From: Paractinoplanes maris
GTDB taxonomy: Bacteria; Actinomycetota; Actinomycetes; Mycobacteriales; Micromonosporaceae
Assembly: GCF_023544465.1 (NCBI RefSeq)
Contig: NZ_JALPVL010000007.1
Location: forward strand, 434,001-498,000
DNA: 64,000 bases
Direction: 5' to 3'
Shown here piece by piece: positions 25,313 to 33,288 of the stretch. The translations under genes and the position numbers were made by a program. Each line of letters opens with the position of its first letter. The first letter of the stretch is position 1. Under the pieces are notes generated by a model. It ran no database searches. It had not been told where the DNA came from and saw only the letters and a list, made by a program, of their open reading frames with translations.

Positions 25313-25498
25313 GACGACTCCTTTTATTCTGCCAGTCGAACGCTATTTCTGGAAAAGGTAAAGACGGCCAACGGCGACGGCAATGTCACGTCCGGCCGGG
25401 GGTCAATTAGCTGACGAAATGACGCAGCCGTCCCTGCGTACCGGGACTGGACAAACGCCGGCCGGCGACCGGCCTCTGGGGAGCCGGGATCGACGAGA

Positions 25499-25525
25499 TG
25501 TCACGGCCGGCGGGGCTGTCCCGTC
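25499..25525 (+). promoter_or_regulatory. ECF41-type promoter motif for the universal stress protein
   Basis: TGTCACG (25499-25505; last base differs from TGTCACA), 16 bases, CGTC (25522-25525). The ATG with a ribosome-binding site lies at 25559; an in-frame GTG lies at 25532. Confidence 0.55.
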
Positions 25526-25558
25526 ATACCGGTGACCGATCAACCTCAGGGGGACGAC

Positions 25559-26464
25559 ATGACTACTGCGATCACACGGGTGCTCGTCGGCATCGACGGT
25601 TCCGAACAGTCCCTCGCTGCGGTACGCGCAGCCGCTGCCGAGGCGGCACGTCGAAAGGTTCCTCTGCATATCGTTCATGCCTTCGTCTGGTCGTCCCTGC
25701 ACGTCTACGTCGGGCCGGTGGCCCCCGACCTGCCCGCGACCGGCCTGCGACATCAAGCCGAGGACCTGCTTGCCGAGGCGGAAGCCGAGGCCAGGAAGAC
25801 TGCGCCGCAGGTACTGGTCGGTACGCATCTGATCGACGGTGCCGCCACGCAGGTACTCCTCGAGGAGGCCGATCCGGCCACCTTGCTGGTACTCGGCGAT
25901 CGGGGCCTCGGCGGCCTCAGCGGACTGATCATCGGGTCGGTCGCTGTGCACGCAGCCGCCCGTGCTCGCTGCCCGGTCCTGGTCATTCGCGGTGCCGGGC
26001 CGACCGCCGGACCGGTGGTGGTCGGCATCGACGGCACCAACCAATCCGATCTCGCGCTCGGCTTCGCGTTCGAGGAGAGCGCGCAACGCTCGGTGGAACT
26101 GATTGCTCTGCATGTTCGGGACGGTTCGCCGGGGCGGTCGGACGGCTTGATCACGGACGGGCAAACGCTCATCGATGCTCTCGCCGGTTGGCGGCGGACA
26201 TACCCCGACGTCGTGGTCAAACCGGAAGTGGTGCGTGGGCACCCGCGACACGAACTGATAGCGAGATCGAGACAGGCGCAGTTGATGGTGCTCGGCGCTC
26301 ACGGCCACGACACTTTCAAAGGATTGTTGCTCGGCTCGGTCAGCCAGACTCTGCTCTACCACTCCGCCTGCCCAGTCGCCGTCGTCCGCGCTACTCTGCC
26401 CACAAATGGCGTCCAGCGCCTCACGCGGGCGGTTTCACCGAGGCACTCACCGGGGCACCCGTAA
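25559..26464 (+). CDS. Universal stress protein with two USP domains
   Basis: A 301-residue tandem UspA protein. Domain 1 (about 1-145) ends with GDRGLGGLSGLIIGSVAVHA and domain 2 (about 155-290) with GAHGHDTFKGLLLGSVSQTL; both keep the G-x2-G-x9-G-S nucleotide-binding pattern. Tandem USPs in actinobacteria are induced under hypoxia and stationary phase and bind ATP. GGGGGA lies 6 bases before the ATG at 25559. The motif at 25499 suggests control by one of the nearby ECF sigma factors. Confidence 0.92.
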   Translation: MTTAITRVLVGIDGSEQSLAAVRAAAAEAARRKVPLHIVHAFVWSSLHVYVGPVAPDLPATGLRHQAEDLLAEAEAEARKTAPQVLVGTHLIDGAATQVLLEEADPATLLVLGDRGLGGLSGLIIGSVAVHAAARARCPVLVIRGAGPTAGPVVVGIDGTNQSDLALGFAFEESAQRSVELIALHVRDGSPGRSDGLITDGQTLIDALAGWRRTYPDVVVKPEVVRGHPRHELIARSRQAQLMVLGAHGHDTFKGLLLGSVSQTLLYHSACPVAVVRATLPTNGVQRLTRAVSPRHSPGHP

Positions 26465-26611
26465 GCCAGCCCTGATAACACCTGAGAAGGCTTCGTCGTC
26501 CAGCATCACCCGAGCGGCCTGAGCAATGACCGGTCTCCCGACCCGACGGTGGGCCTTCGACGTCGCCGATCTCGGCCACGCTGCTGAGGCGTTCGGCAAC
26601 ACCGATCCCGA

Positions 26612-26638
26612 TGTCCCACTCGGTCCCCCCATTTCGTC
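26612..26638 (+). promoter_or_regulatory. ECF41-type promoter motif for the second SnoaL-like gene
   Basis: TGTCCCA (26612-26618; one difference from TGTCACA), 16 bases, CGTC (26635-26638), then exactly 8 bases to the ATG at 26647. Confidence 0.5.
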
Positions 26639-26646
26639 AAGTGGTC

Positions 26647-27009
26647 ATGGTGTCGTCGAACGAGCAAGACCCGATCGTCCTGGCGCTGGCGCTGGCTGCC
26701 CAGCGCGACGACCGGGCCGCCTTCCGGGCCGAGCTGCACGCCGAAGTCTCGGCGATCTGTGACGGTGGGCCGTGGCACGCCGCCTTCGGTGTCGACCAGG
26801 TGACCGATCTCGCCCTGCTCCTGCTTCAGGAGAACGGCACGGAGCTCACCGTCGAGATGGCCAACGGATCTCCCGCTCTGGTGGTACGCCGGGCCGGCGT
26901 GGCCCTGGCGGTGCTGGCCGTCGAGACGCACGCGGGCCGGGTGGTGAGTCTGTGGGCGGTGACCGCTCCGGCGAAGCTGCGCCGATGGCATCGCCGTGAA
27001 GAACCGTGA
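26647..27009 (+). CDS. Stand-alone SnoaL-like domain, paralogue of the gene at 22171
   Basis: A 120-residue protein clearly related to the one at 22171: ALAAQRDDRAAFRAELHAEV, CDGGPWHAAFGVDQVTDLAL, NGSPALVVRRAGVALAVLAV and SLWAVTAPAKLRRWHR. It resembles the C-terminal regulatory domain of the ECF41 sigma factors, including the final P-x-K-L. It ends 81 bases before the first sigma gene. The start at 26647 is supported by the motif-to-ATG distance of 8 bases; the frame extends to an ATG at 26611 that overlaps the motif. A role as a detached regulator of the neighbouring sigma factors is a hypothesis. Confidence 0.65.
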   Translation: MVSSNEQDPIVLALALAAQRDDRAAFRAELHAEVSAICDGGPWHAAFGVDQVTDLALLLLQENGTELTVEMANGSPALVVRRAGVALAVLAVETHAGRVVSLWAVTAPAKLRRWHRREEP

Positions 27010-27055
27010 GCAGCTGAGGGACGGATTCCGGCGCTGTCCAGCCGTACGGCATGCA

Positions 27056-27082
27056 TGTCACACACCGTCGCGCAATAACGTC
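27056..27082 (+). promoter_or_regulatory. ECF41-type promoter motif of the first sigma gene
   Basis: TGTCACA (27056-27062), 16 bases, CGTC (27079-27082), then 8 bases to the ATG at 27091. A perfect match, consistent with autoregulation. Confidence 0.7.
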
Positions 27083-27090
27083 CTCTCTTC

Positions 27091-27999
27091 ATGAGCAGTG
27101 AATCCACGAAGGACGAGAGTGCCGCGAGCCGTGAAGAGGAACTGGCGCAACGGTACGAACGCGCTCGCCCGCGATTGATCCAGGTGGCGTACTCGGTACT
27201 GGGCCGTCGCGGGGAGGCGGAGGACGTGGTTTCCGAGGCGTGGTTGCGGCTCGTCGCGGCCGACCGCCGGGAGCCGGTGGTCGACGTCGAGGCGTGGGCC
27301 GGCGTCGTGGTCGCCCGAGCGGCCTTCGACGTCCTGCGCTCGGCGCGGATGCGCCGGGAGGTGTATGTCGGACCGTGGCTGCCCGAACCGATCGTCGAGC
27401 AGTTGCCCGGCACCGTGAACCCGGCGGACCGGGTCACCCTGGACGACGCCGTCAGTTTCGGGTTGCTGGTCATGCTCGAATCGCTGACTCCGGCCGAACG
27501 TACGGCGTTCGTGCTGCACGACCTGTTCGGGATGCCGTTTCAGAAGGTGGCCGAGGCGGTCGGTCGTTCACCCGACGCGGTCCGCCGGCTCGCCTCGCGG
27601 GCCCGCGCGCACATGCAGGCCGGCCGGCCCCGGATCAAGGTGGACGCGTCCCAGCACGAGCGCACGGTCACCGCGTTCCTGAAGGCGGCCGCCAGCGGTG
27701 ATCTGAACGGTCTGCTCGCGCTGCTGGACGAGTCCGTCGTGATGACCACCGATGGCGGTGGCAAGGTCACGGCCGCGCGGCACCCCGTGGTCGGCCGGCA
27801 CAAGGTCACCCGCTTCGTCCTCGGGCTCGCCGACGGCGTCACCGGAAAGCAGAGCGTACGGCCGTTGAACGTCAACGGCGCCCTCGGCGTCGGCCTGTAC
27901 GAGGGCGACGTCCTCGACAGCGTGGTCTCGTTCACCACGGTCGGTGAGCGGGTCGCCCGCATAGACATCGTGCGCGCGCCGGAGAAACTGCCGACCTGA
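27091..27999 (+). CDS. ECF41/SigJ-type sigma factor with C-terminal SnoaL-like domain (copy 1)
   Basis: A 302-residue RNA polymerase sigma factor. Region 2 covers about residues 20-90 (RRGEAEDVVSEAWLRLVAAD), region 4 about 125-185 (SLTPAERTAFVLHDLFGMPF followed by VGRSPDAVRRLASRARAHM). The family-specific GPWLPEP motif lies between them. The C-terminal SnoaL-like domain (about 200-302) has VVMTTDGGGKVTAARHPVVG and ends IVRAPEKLPT. In ECF41 sigma factors this domain controls activity in place of an anti-sigma factor. Close paralogue of the gene at 29401. The mRNA is probably leaderless. Confidence 0.92.
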   Translation: MSSESTKDESAASREEELAQRYERARPRLIQVAYSVLGRRGEAEDVVSEAWLRLVAADRREPVVDVEAWAGVVVARAAFDVLRSARMRREVYVGPWLPEPIVEQLPGTVNPADRVTLDDAVSFGLLVMLESLTPAERTAFVLHDLFGMPFQKVAEAVGRSPDAVRRLASRARAHMQAGRPRIKVDASQHERTVTAFLKAAASGDLNGLLALLDESVVMTTDGGGKVTAARHPVVGRHKVTRFVLGLADGVTGKQSVRPLNVNGALGVGLYEGDVLDSVVSFTTVGERVARIDIVRAPEKLPT

Positions 28000-28150
28000 A
28001 CCCCGGTCACCTGGGTGTGTCCAGAACACGAGAAAGGTGATGATGAGGCATTTCCTAGCGAGGCTCCGGCAATTGAGGCACCGGCGAGACGAATTCGTCA
28101 ATGTGTCAAACGGAAGATCCATCCGCCGCTCGGCGATCCTATAATCAGGC

Positions 28151-29056
28151 ATGTCACCAGATCCGGAACCGCCCGCGGGTGATGCCGTCGCCGTCTTCCA
28201 GATGCACCGTGGCATGTTGCTGGGGCTCGCCTACCGGCTGCTCGGCAGCTTCGCCGATGCGGAGGACGTCGTGCAGGCGGCCTGGCTGCGCTGGTCGGAC
28301 ACCGACCGTACGGTGATCGAGGCCCCGAACCGGTTCCTGGTGACCGTGGTCACCAGGCTTTCCATCGACATGATGCGACTGGCGCACCGCCGCCGGGAGA
28401 CCTACGTCGGCCCGTGGCTTCCCGAACCCGTCCACAACGGGGACATGCGGTCGCTCGAGCCGGCCGACACCGTCGCGCAGCGTGAGACCCTGTCGCTGGC
28501 CATGTTGCGCATCATGCAGCAGCTCTCCGCCCCCGAACGCGCGGTGTACGTGCTGCGGGAGGCCTTCGATCTGCCGTACCGGGAGATCGGCGAGATCCTC
28601 GGGCTGAGCGACGCGAATGCCCGGCAACTACATCGGCGCGCAGCCGGCCACCTGAACACCGGCCAGGACCGGTTCGCCACCGACCCGGAGATCCACCGTG
28701 ACCTGGTGGAGCGGTTCCTGTTCGCGGCCCGGACGGGCGAGCGGGACGCCCTGGAGGGCCTGCTGGCCCGCGACGTGACGTTGTGGGCCGACGGCGGCGG
28801 CCGGGCCAGCACCGCGCTGCGGCCGGTTACCGGCGCCGAGCGAGTCTCCCGCCTGATGATCGGCGCGTTTGCCAAGCGGCACCCGACCGGCCTGATCGTC
28901 CAGGTCAACGGACAGGCGGGGCTGCTTCTCCAGCACGACGCCGAGGAAGTGGCGGACGTGAATGTCATCGCATTCGAGATCTCCGGCGACCTGATCACCG
29001 GCATCCAGTGGATGGCCAACCCGGACAAGCTGACCAAGCACGGCCCCGTGCGGTAG
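28151..29056 (+). CDS. ECF41/SigJ-type sigma factor with C-terminal SnoaL-like domain (copy 2)
   Basis: A 301-residue sigma factor, more distant from its two neighbours. Region 2 has SFADAEDVVQAAWLRWSDTD, then GPWLPEPVHNG; region 4 has QQLSAPERAVYVLREAFDLP and LGLSDANARQLHRRAAGHL. The C-terminal domain carries VTLWADGGGRASTALRPVTG and ends MANPDKL, the canonical N-P-D-K-L motif that copies 1 and 3 lack. Its upstream region has only TGTCAAA (28104-28110) without a CGTC at the right distance, so it may respond to another sigma factor. A TATAAT-like hexamer at 28139-28144 is close to the ATG. Confidence 0.92.
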   Translation: MSPDPEPPAGDAVAVFQMHRGMLLGLAYRLLGSFADAEDVVQAAWLRWSDTDRTVIEAPNRFLVTVVTRLSIDMMRLAHRRRETYVGPWLPEPVHNGDMRSLEPADTVAQRETLSLAMLRIMQQLSAPERAVYVLREAFDLPYREIGEILGLSDANARQLHRRAAGHLNTGQDRFATDPEIHRDLVERFLFAARTGERDALEGLLARDVTLWADGGGRASTALRPVTGAERVSRLMIGAFAKRHPTGLIVQVNGQAGLLLQHDAEEVADVNVIAFEISGDLITGIQWMANPDKLTKHGPVR

Positions 29057-29071
29057 ACCGGCGGCCAGGGT

Positions 29072-29099
29072 TGTCACAGATCCGCGGGGCCGCTCCGTC
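29072..29099 (+). promoter_or_regulatory. ECF41-type promoter motif of the third sigma operon
   Basis: TGTCACA (29072-29078), 17 bases, CGTC (29096-29099). A strong ribosome-binding site, AAGGAGG, follows at 29110 for the 62-residue ORF. Confidence 0.6.
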
Positions 29100-29120
29100 T
29101 TCATAGCGAAGGAGGCCCCA

Positions 29121-29309
29121 ATGATCATCGTGACCAGGGCCCACGCGCTGCGGGTCGCCCGCCGGGCGTACGGGCCGGACATCGCCGAATCGCTGCGAGA
29201 ACACCTGCCCGAGCGACTCGACCTGGACAGCGCTGCCGACCGCAACCTGTTGTTCCAGCTCGGTATGACCCCGGACCAGCTGGCCAGCGCGATGGGCGCC
29301 GAGCTATGA
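29121..29309 (+). CDS. Small protein, first gene of the third sigma operon
   Basis: A 62-residue soluble protein, MIIVTRAHALRVARRAYGPD continuing IAESLREHLPERLDL and ending PDQLASAMGAEL. It has AAGGAGG 5 bases before the ATG. It looks like two or three helices with a basic start. I do not recognise the family. Its TGA overlaps the ATG of the next short ORF as ATGA, so it is translationally linked to the sigma gene downstream. Confidence 0.65.
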   Translation: MIIVTRAHALRVARRAYGPDIAESLREHLPERLDLDSAADRNLLFQLGMTPDQLASAMGAEL

Positions 29310-29404
29310 CGAAAACCGGACGACTGCCCGCGGACCGGCTCGCGATCGGCATCGAGCAGACCTGGGTGCGCGGGACCCACCCGAGGAGCGTGGACGTGCC
29401 GTGA
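29306..29404 (+). CDS. 32-residue ORF bridging to the third sigma gene
   Basis: MTKTGRLPADRLAIGIEQTW, then VRGTHPRSVDVP. Its ATG overlaps the stop of the 62-residue gene (ATGA) and its TGA overlaps the GTG start of the sigma gene (GTGA). The double 4-base overlap is hard to explain unless the frame is translated. Function unknown; it may simply couple translation or be a small regulator. Confidence 0.55.
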   Translation: MTKTGRLPADRLAIGIEQTWVRGTHPRSVDVP

Positions 29405-30297
29405 GCCGTGACGATGAACTCGCTGAGGCGTACGACACCGCACGTCTGCGGCTGACCCGCATGGCGTATTCGATCCTGGGCAGCCACAGCGACGCCGAGG
29501 ACGCCGTTTCCGATGCGTGGCTGCGGCTAGTCTCCGCGGACAACCGCGAACGCGTCCTCAATATCGAGGCGTGGAGCACCGTCGCCGTCGCTCGTGTCGC
29601 CTACGACGCGCTGCGTTCGACGCGGTCACGCCGGGAGACCTACGTCGGTCCGTGGCTGCCCGATCCACTCGTGGAGCACTTGCCCAGCGGGGTCGATCCG
29701 GCCGACCGCATCACCCTCGACGACACCGTCAGCTATGCGCTGCTCATCGTGCTCGAGTCGCTGACCCCGGCCGAGCGTACGGCGTTCGTGCTGCACGATC
29801 TGTTCGCGTTGCCGTTCCAGGAGGTCGCCGCCGCGGTCGGCCGCTCCCCCGACGCTGTCCGCCAGCTTGCCTCGCGGGCCCGAAGCCACATTCGGGCCAG
29901 CACACCGCGACTGAAAGTGGACGCGGAGAACCACCGGCAGACGGTGACCGCGTTCCTCGACGCGGCGGCCGGCGGAAACCTGCAAGGGCTGCTCTCGTTG
30001 TTGGACCCCGGCGTCGTCACGACATGTGATGGCGGCGGCCAGGTCAGCGCCGCGCGGCGGCCGGTGGCCGGCGCGGACAAGGTCAGCCGGTACATCATGG
30101 GTCTGTTCACGATCGCCTCGGACCGGGAGGCGAGGCTGGTCATGGTGAACGGCGCGCTCGGCTTCGCCTGCTTCCGCCACGGGGTGCTGGACTTCGTGGC
30201 GTCGGTGACCACCGTGGCCGGGCAGATCGCCACCATCGACATCGTGCGGGCGCCGGGCAAGCTCGAACAGGCGTTGGCAGACGGCCGGAAGCAATGA
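29401..30297 (+). CDS. ECF41/SigJ-type sigma factor with C-terminal SnoaL-like domain (copy 3)
   Basis: A 298-residue sigma factor very similar to copy 1. It shares SHSDAEDAVSDAWLRLVSAD, GPWLPDPLVEHLPSGV, ESLTPAERTAFVLHDLFALP and VGRSPDAVRQLASRARSHI. The SnoaL-like domain has VVTTCDGGGQVSAARRPVAG and ends IVRAPGKLEQ. The GTG start at 29401 overlaps the stop of the 32-residue ORF. Copies 1 and 3 probably arose by duplication, and may recognise the same promoters. Confidence 0.92.
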   Translation: MSRDDELAEAYDTARLRLTRMAYSILGSHSDAEDAVSDAWLRLVSADNRERVLNIEAWSTVAVARVAYDALRSTRSRRETYVGPWLPDPLVEHLPSGVDPADRITLDDTVSYALLIVLESLTPAERTAFVLHDLFALPFQEVAAAVGRSPDAVRQLASRARSHIRASTPRLKVDAENHRQTVTAFLDAAAGGNLQGLLSLLDPGVVTTCDGGGQVSAARRPVAGADKVSRYIMGLFTIASDREARLVMVNGALGFACFRHGVLDFVASVTTVAGQIATIDIVRAPGKLEQALADGRKQ

Positions 30298-30350
30298 GCC
30301 CGACGGGCTGAGCATCTTGCGGCCGTCGTTCGTCGTGCGTGTAAAAGCTC

Positions 30351-31054
30351 CTAAAAGGATCTCCTGGCGGTCCAGTTGATCGGTCGCCGCCAGCAGATCA
30401 GGACGCAATCGAGGCCGACCAGGCCGTCGTGGATGTCGAGGGCCAGGGGGAATGCATCGCTGCTGTAGCCCTTGTCGGCCAGCAGCGTGTCGAACCGGCG
30501 GCGTGGCCGCCCGCGGCGGCCGGCGATCGGCGGGTAGCCGTCGAGCACGTCGAGGGCGCGGCTGATGTCAGGCACGTTCGCGGCGGAGGTGAGCACATGG
30601 ATCCGGGGTGCCGTGGCCGTCGCAGATCAGGTGATGCTTGGAGCCGGGCTGGCCGCGGTTGACCGGCGACGGGCCTGTTCCGGCACCCCTTTTTTCGCGT
30701 CGATGTGGCTGCCGTCCATCGCCGCCCTCGACCAGTCGATCCTGTTCGCCGCGTTCAGTTTCGCCAGCAGAATCTGGTGCACCTGGTCGAACACGCCGGT
30801 CTCGGTCCAGCGCACCAGCCGCCGCCAGCACGTCATCCCGGAGCCGAACCCGAGCTCCTGCGGCAGGTCTTCCCAGCCGATTCCGGTGTGTAACACGAAT
30901 AAGATGCCCTGCAGACACAGTCGATCCGGCAACGGCCGCGGGCCAGGCGCCTTATCCGGCCACGGCGGCAGCACTGGCTCGATCAGCTTCCAGAGGTCGT
31001 CATCGACGATCCACGCCTTGCTCATGACCGGCGAACGAGACTGATCTTCACCTC
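30351..31054 (-). pseudogene. Decayed IS5-family transposase, remnant 1
   Basis: Three frames must be joined to read the protein. The first (31025 down to about 30650) starts SKAWIVDDDLWKLIEPVLPP and includes IGWEDLPQELGFGSGMTCWR and the first DDE-type Asp in AAMDGSHIDAKKG. The second supplies GPSPVNRGQPGSKHHLICDG, the third LDVLDGYPPIAGRRGRPRRR and ADKGYSSDAF. It then jumps to DCVLICWRR, the normal C-terminal end, so about 70 residues with the last catalytic Glu are missing. The outer end at 31000-31054 is repeated at 18575-18629. Confidence 0.85.
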
Positions 31055-31075
31055 GTGGCGCTGATCAACCTCGAT

Positions 31076-31581
31076 TCAGCAGATCGTTAGGAGCTTCAAA
31101 GGGAAACGCACACCGTGCCAACCACTCTCGTGGTCGGCGAACACCCTGCGCGGGGTCGTTGTTTCGGGCGGCCCCGCAGGCCGCGGATCGGTGGGATGGC
31201 GTCGATCAAGGGCAGCAGTTGGGTGACGTCGTTGCGGTTGCCGCCGGTCAGGATGACCGCCAGGGGTAGTCCGCTGGCGTCGGTCGCGTGCGCCAGGTCC
31301 AGCAGGCCTGCAGCGCGCAGCTCGGCCAGGACGGCTTCGTGCAGCTGTTGCAACACCCCGGCTTGGTGCCACTCTTGCAACCGGCGCCAGCACGTCGCAC
31401 CGGACGCGCCGAACCTGACGGTGGGTAGATCGTTCCAGCGCATGCCGGTGCTGATGACGAACAGGATCCTTTCCAGCGCGGCCCTGTTGTCGGTCCCGCG
31501 CCGGCCCGGGAACCGGTAGCGGCGCAGCGGCACCGGGATCAACCCGATCGAACGACGCCACGCCCGACCGAGCCCAGGCAT
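31076..31581 (-). pseudogene. Decayed IS5-family transposase, remnant 2
   Basis: A second, different IS5-family transposase. It has AALERILFVISTGMRWNDLP, GASGATCWRRLQEWHQAGVL and LTGGNRNDVTQLLPLIDAIP. The expected middle part with the D-S-S-H-x-R-A motif and S-K-H-H is missing between LLDLAHA and LPLAVIL. The end is shifted: RRVFADHES in another frame continues the family sequence after GRPK. N-terminus and C-terminus are both incomplete. It lies head-to-tail with remnant 1. Confidence 0.85.
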
Positions 31582-31623
31582 CCCCCGCGGACCGTCAGCA
31601 GAGCGTCCGCAGTCCTTGCCCCG

Positions 31624-33210
31624 TCACAACTGTCGCTCCAGATCAGGCTGCGGCTCATCAGCTTGGGAAGGCTCGCTGCCGGCCCGCGGCCGCTCGATCG
31701 GGAAGAAGAAGCCCTTGGTCGCCGGGGCGAGTGCTCCCACCCGGTTCATCTTCTTGGGGACTGCCCAGCCCGAGTAAGGCAGAGGCTCCGTCGAAAGGTG
31801 TTGGTGCACCTCGGCGAAACCGCCGTCGGGAAGCCGGCGGATGATGCCGGTCTCGACCCCGTGTGCCAGCACCTGACGGTCGTGCTGTTGCAAGCCCAGA
31901 CAGATCCGGACAGTGATGAAGTAGGCCAGCGCCGGGCCGAGCACCAAGGCTATGCGCCCGCCCAAGACCATTGCGTTCACGCTGATGTGGAACTTGTCGG
32001 CGATGATGTCGTTGATGCCGGACACCGCCGCGACGAGGTAGAAGGTCACGGCCATCGCACCCACGCCGGTGCGCTCCGGTGCGTCCCTGGGTCGCTCGAG
32101 CAAGTTGTGCCACGAGGTGTCACGGCGCAGGCGCCGCTCGATGTAAGGATACGCAGCCGTCAAGGTCAGCATCCCGCCGAAGACGACCACACCGGGCCAG
32201 AACACCGGCGGAATCGAGTAGCCGTCGCCTATCGGGATGGTGATCTGCCACGCCGGGAAGATGCGCAGCAGCCCGTCGAGGAACATCACATACCAGTCGG
32301 GCTGGCTCGACGAGGCCGCGTCACTGCCGGACGAGGGACCGTACAACCAGACCGGGTTGATCTGCAGTACGCCCGCGATCAGGGCCACCACGGCGAACAC
32401 GATGGAGAAGAGGCCGGCGCGCTTCATCAGGACGCGGGGGAACAGCCGCTCGCCGACCACGTTGTTCTCGGTCCGCAGGGGGCCCGGGAACTGGGCGGGC
32501 CGTTGCCTCATGGACAGCAGAGCGGACAGGCCGGCGACGGCCAGCACCAGTCCGGGCAGCAGGAACGAGTGCAGGACGTTGAGGCGCTCGATGATGACGG
32601 ACCCCGGGTATTCGCCGCCGAACAGCGACGCCGTGATCCAGGTGCCGGCGACCGGGATCGAGAGCATGATGGCGTGCGCGATGCGCAGGCCGGTGCCGGA
32701 GAGCCCGTCGTCGGGCAGGCCGTAACCGCTCCACCCCTCGAGGAACGCCAGCACGAACAGCAGGACGCCGATGACCCAGTTGGCCTCCCGGGGTCGGCGG
32801 AACGCTCCGGTGAAGAACTTGCGGAGCATGTGCAGGATCAACGAGGCCATGAACAGCAGCGCCGCCCAGTGATGCATCTGCCGCACGAACAATCCCCCGC
32901 GCACTTCGAAAGAAATGTCCAGAACGCTCTCGTACGCCTTTGAGACCTCAGTCCCCCGCAGAGCGACATAGGGTCCGTCATAGGCGACCGGTTGCATGGA
33001 CGGCTCGAAGAAGATGGTCAGGAACACCCCGGTGATCAGTAGTACGACGAACGAGAAAACCGCGATCTCGCCCAGCAGGAACGACCAGTGGTCCGGAAAG
33101 ACCCGGTTCATCAGCGATCGCAATGGAGTCGCGATCTTGTATCTCGCGTCGACCTCGGCCGCCATCACTGGAACTGGATTCGGCCGGCGCTTTTCCTTTT
33201 TCGTCGCCAT
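31624..33210 (-). CDS. qcrB: Cytochrome bc1 complex cytochrome b subunit, orphan copy
   Basis: A 528-residue actinobacterial-type cytochrome b. RGGLFVRQMHHWAALLFMAS and LHMLRKFFTGAFRRPREANW carry haem-ligating His residues; GWSGYGLPDDGLSGTGLRIA and the quinol-site motif PDWY (in SQPDWYVMFLDG) are intact. It would sit in the membrane and oxidise menaquinol. No qcrA, qcrC or oxidase genes are near, so it is an extra copy that must work with subunits encoded elsewhere or alone. The ATG at 33210 lies 8 bases after CGTC of a perfect ECF41-type motif, without a ribosome-binding site. Confidence 0.93.
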   Translation of the reverse strand: MATKKEKRRPNPVPVMAAEVDARYKIATPLRSLMNRVFPDHWSFLLGEIAVFSFVVLLITGVFLTIFFEPSMQPVAYDGPYVALRGTEVSKAYESVLDISFEVRGGLFVRQMHHWAALLFMASLILHMLRKFFTGAFRRPREANWVIGVLLFVLAFLEGWSGYGLPDDGLSGTGLRIAHAIMLSIPVAGTWITASLFGGEYPGSVIIERLNVLHSFLLPGLVLAVAGLSALLSMRQRPAQFPGPLRTENNVVGERLFPRVLMKRAGLFSIVFAVVALIAGVLQINPVWLYGPSSGSDAASSSQPDWYVMFLDGLLRIFPAWQITIPIGDGYSIPPVFWPGVVVFGGMLTLTAAYPYIERRLRRDTSWHNLLERPRDAPERTGVGAMAVTFYLVAAVSGINDIIADKFHISVNAMVLGGRIALVLGPALAYFITVRICLGLQQHDRQVLAHGVETGIIRRLPDGGFAEVHQHLSTEPLPYSGWAVPKKMNRVGALAPATKGFFFPIERPRAGSEPSQADEPQPDLERQL

Positions 33211-33218
33211 ATTGTCAG

Positions 33219-33245
33219 GACGTGCCAGCCGCTCCAGATGTGACA
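33219..33245 (-). promoter_or_regulatory. ECF41-type promoter motif for qcrB
   Basis: On the minus strand: TGTCACA (33245-33239), 16 bases, CGTC (33222-33219), then 8 bases to the ATG at 33210. A perfect match. Confidence 0.7.
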
Positions 33246-33288
33246 CCGAATGCGGCGCCGTCGGCTAGGTCACAATATTCTCAACCTG

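Noticed and set aside
25383..25410. TGTCACG upstream of the FMN reductase and stress-protein genes
   Set aside because: No CGTC at 16-17 bases on the same strand, and it does not point to a gene start.
28104..28130. TGTCAAA upstream of sigma copy 2
   Set aside because: The downstream element reads CGCT instead of CGTC and the distance to the ATG does not fit the other promoters.
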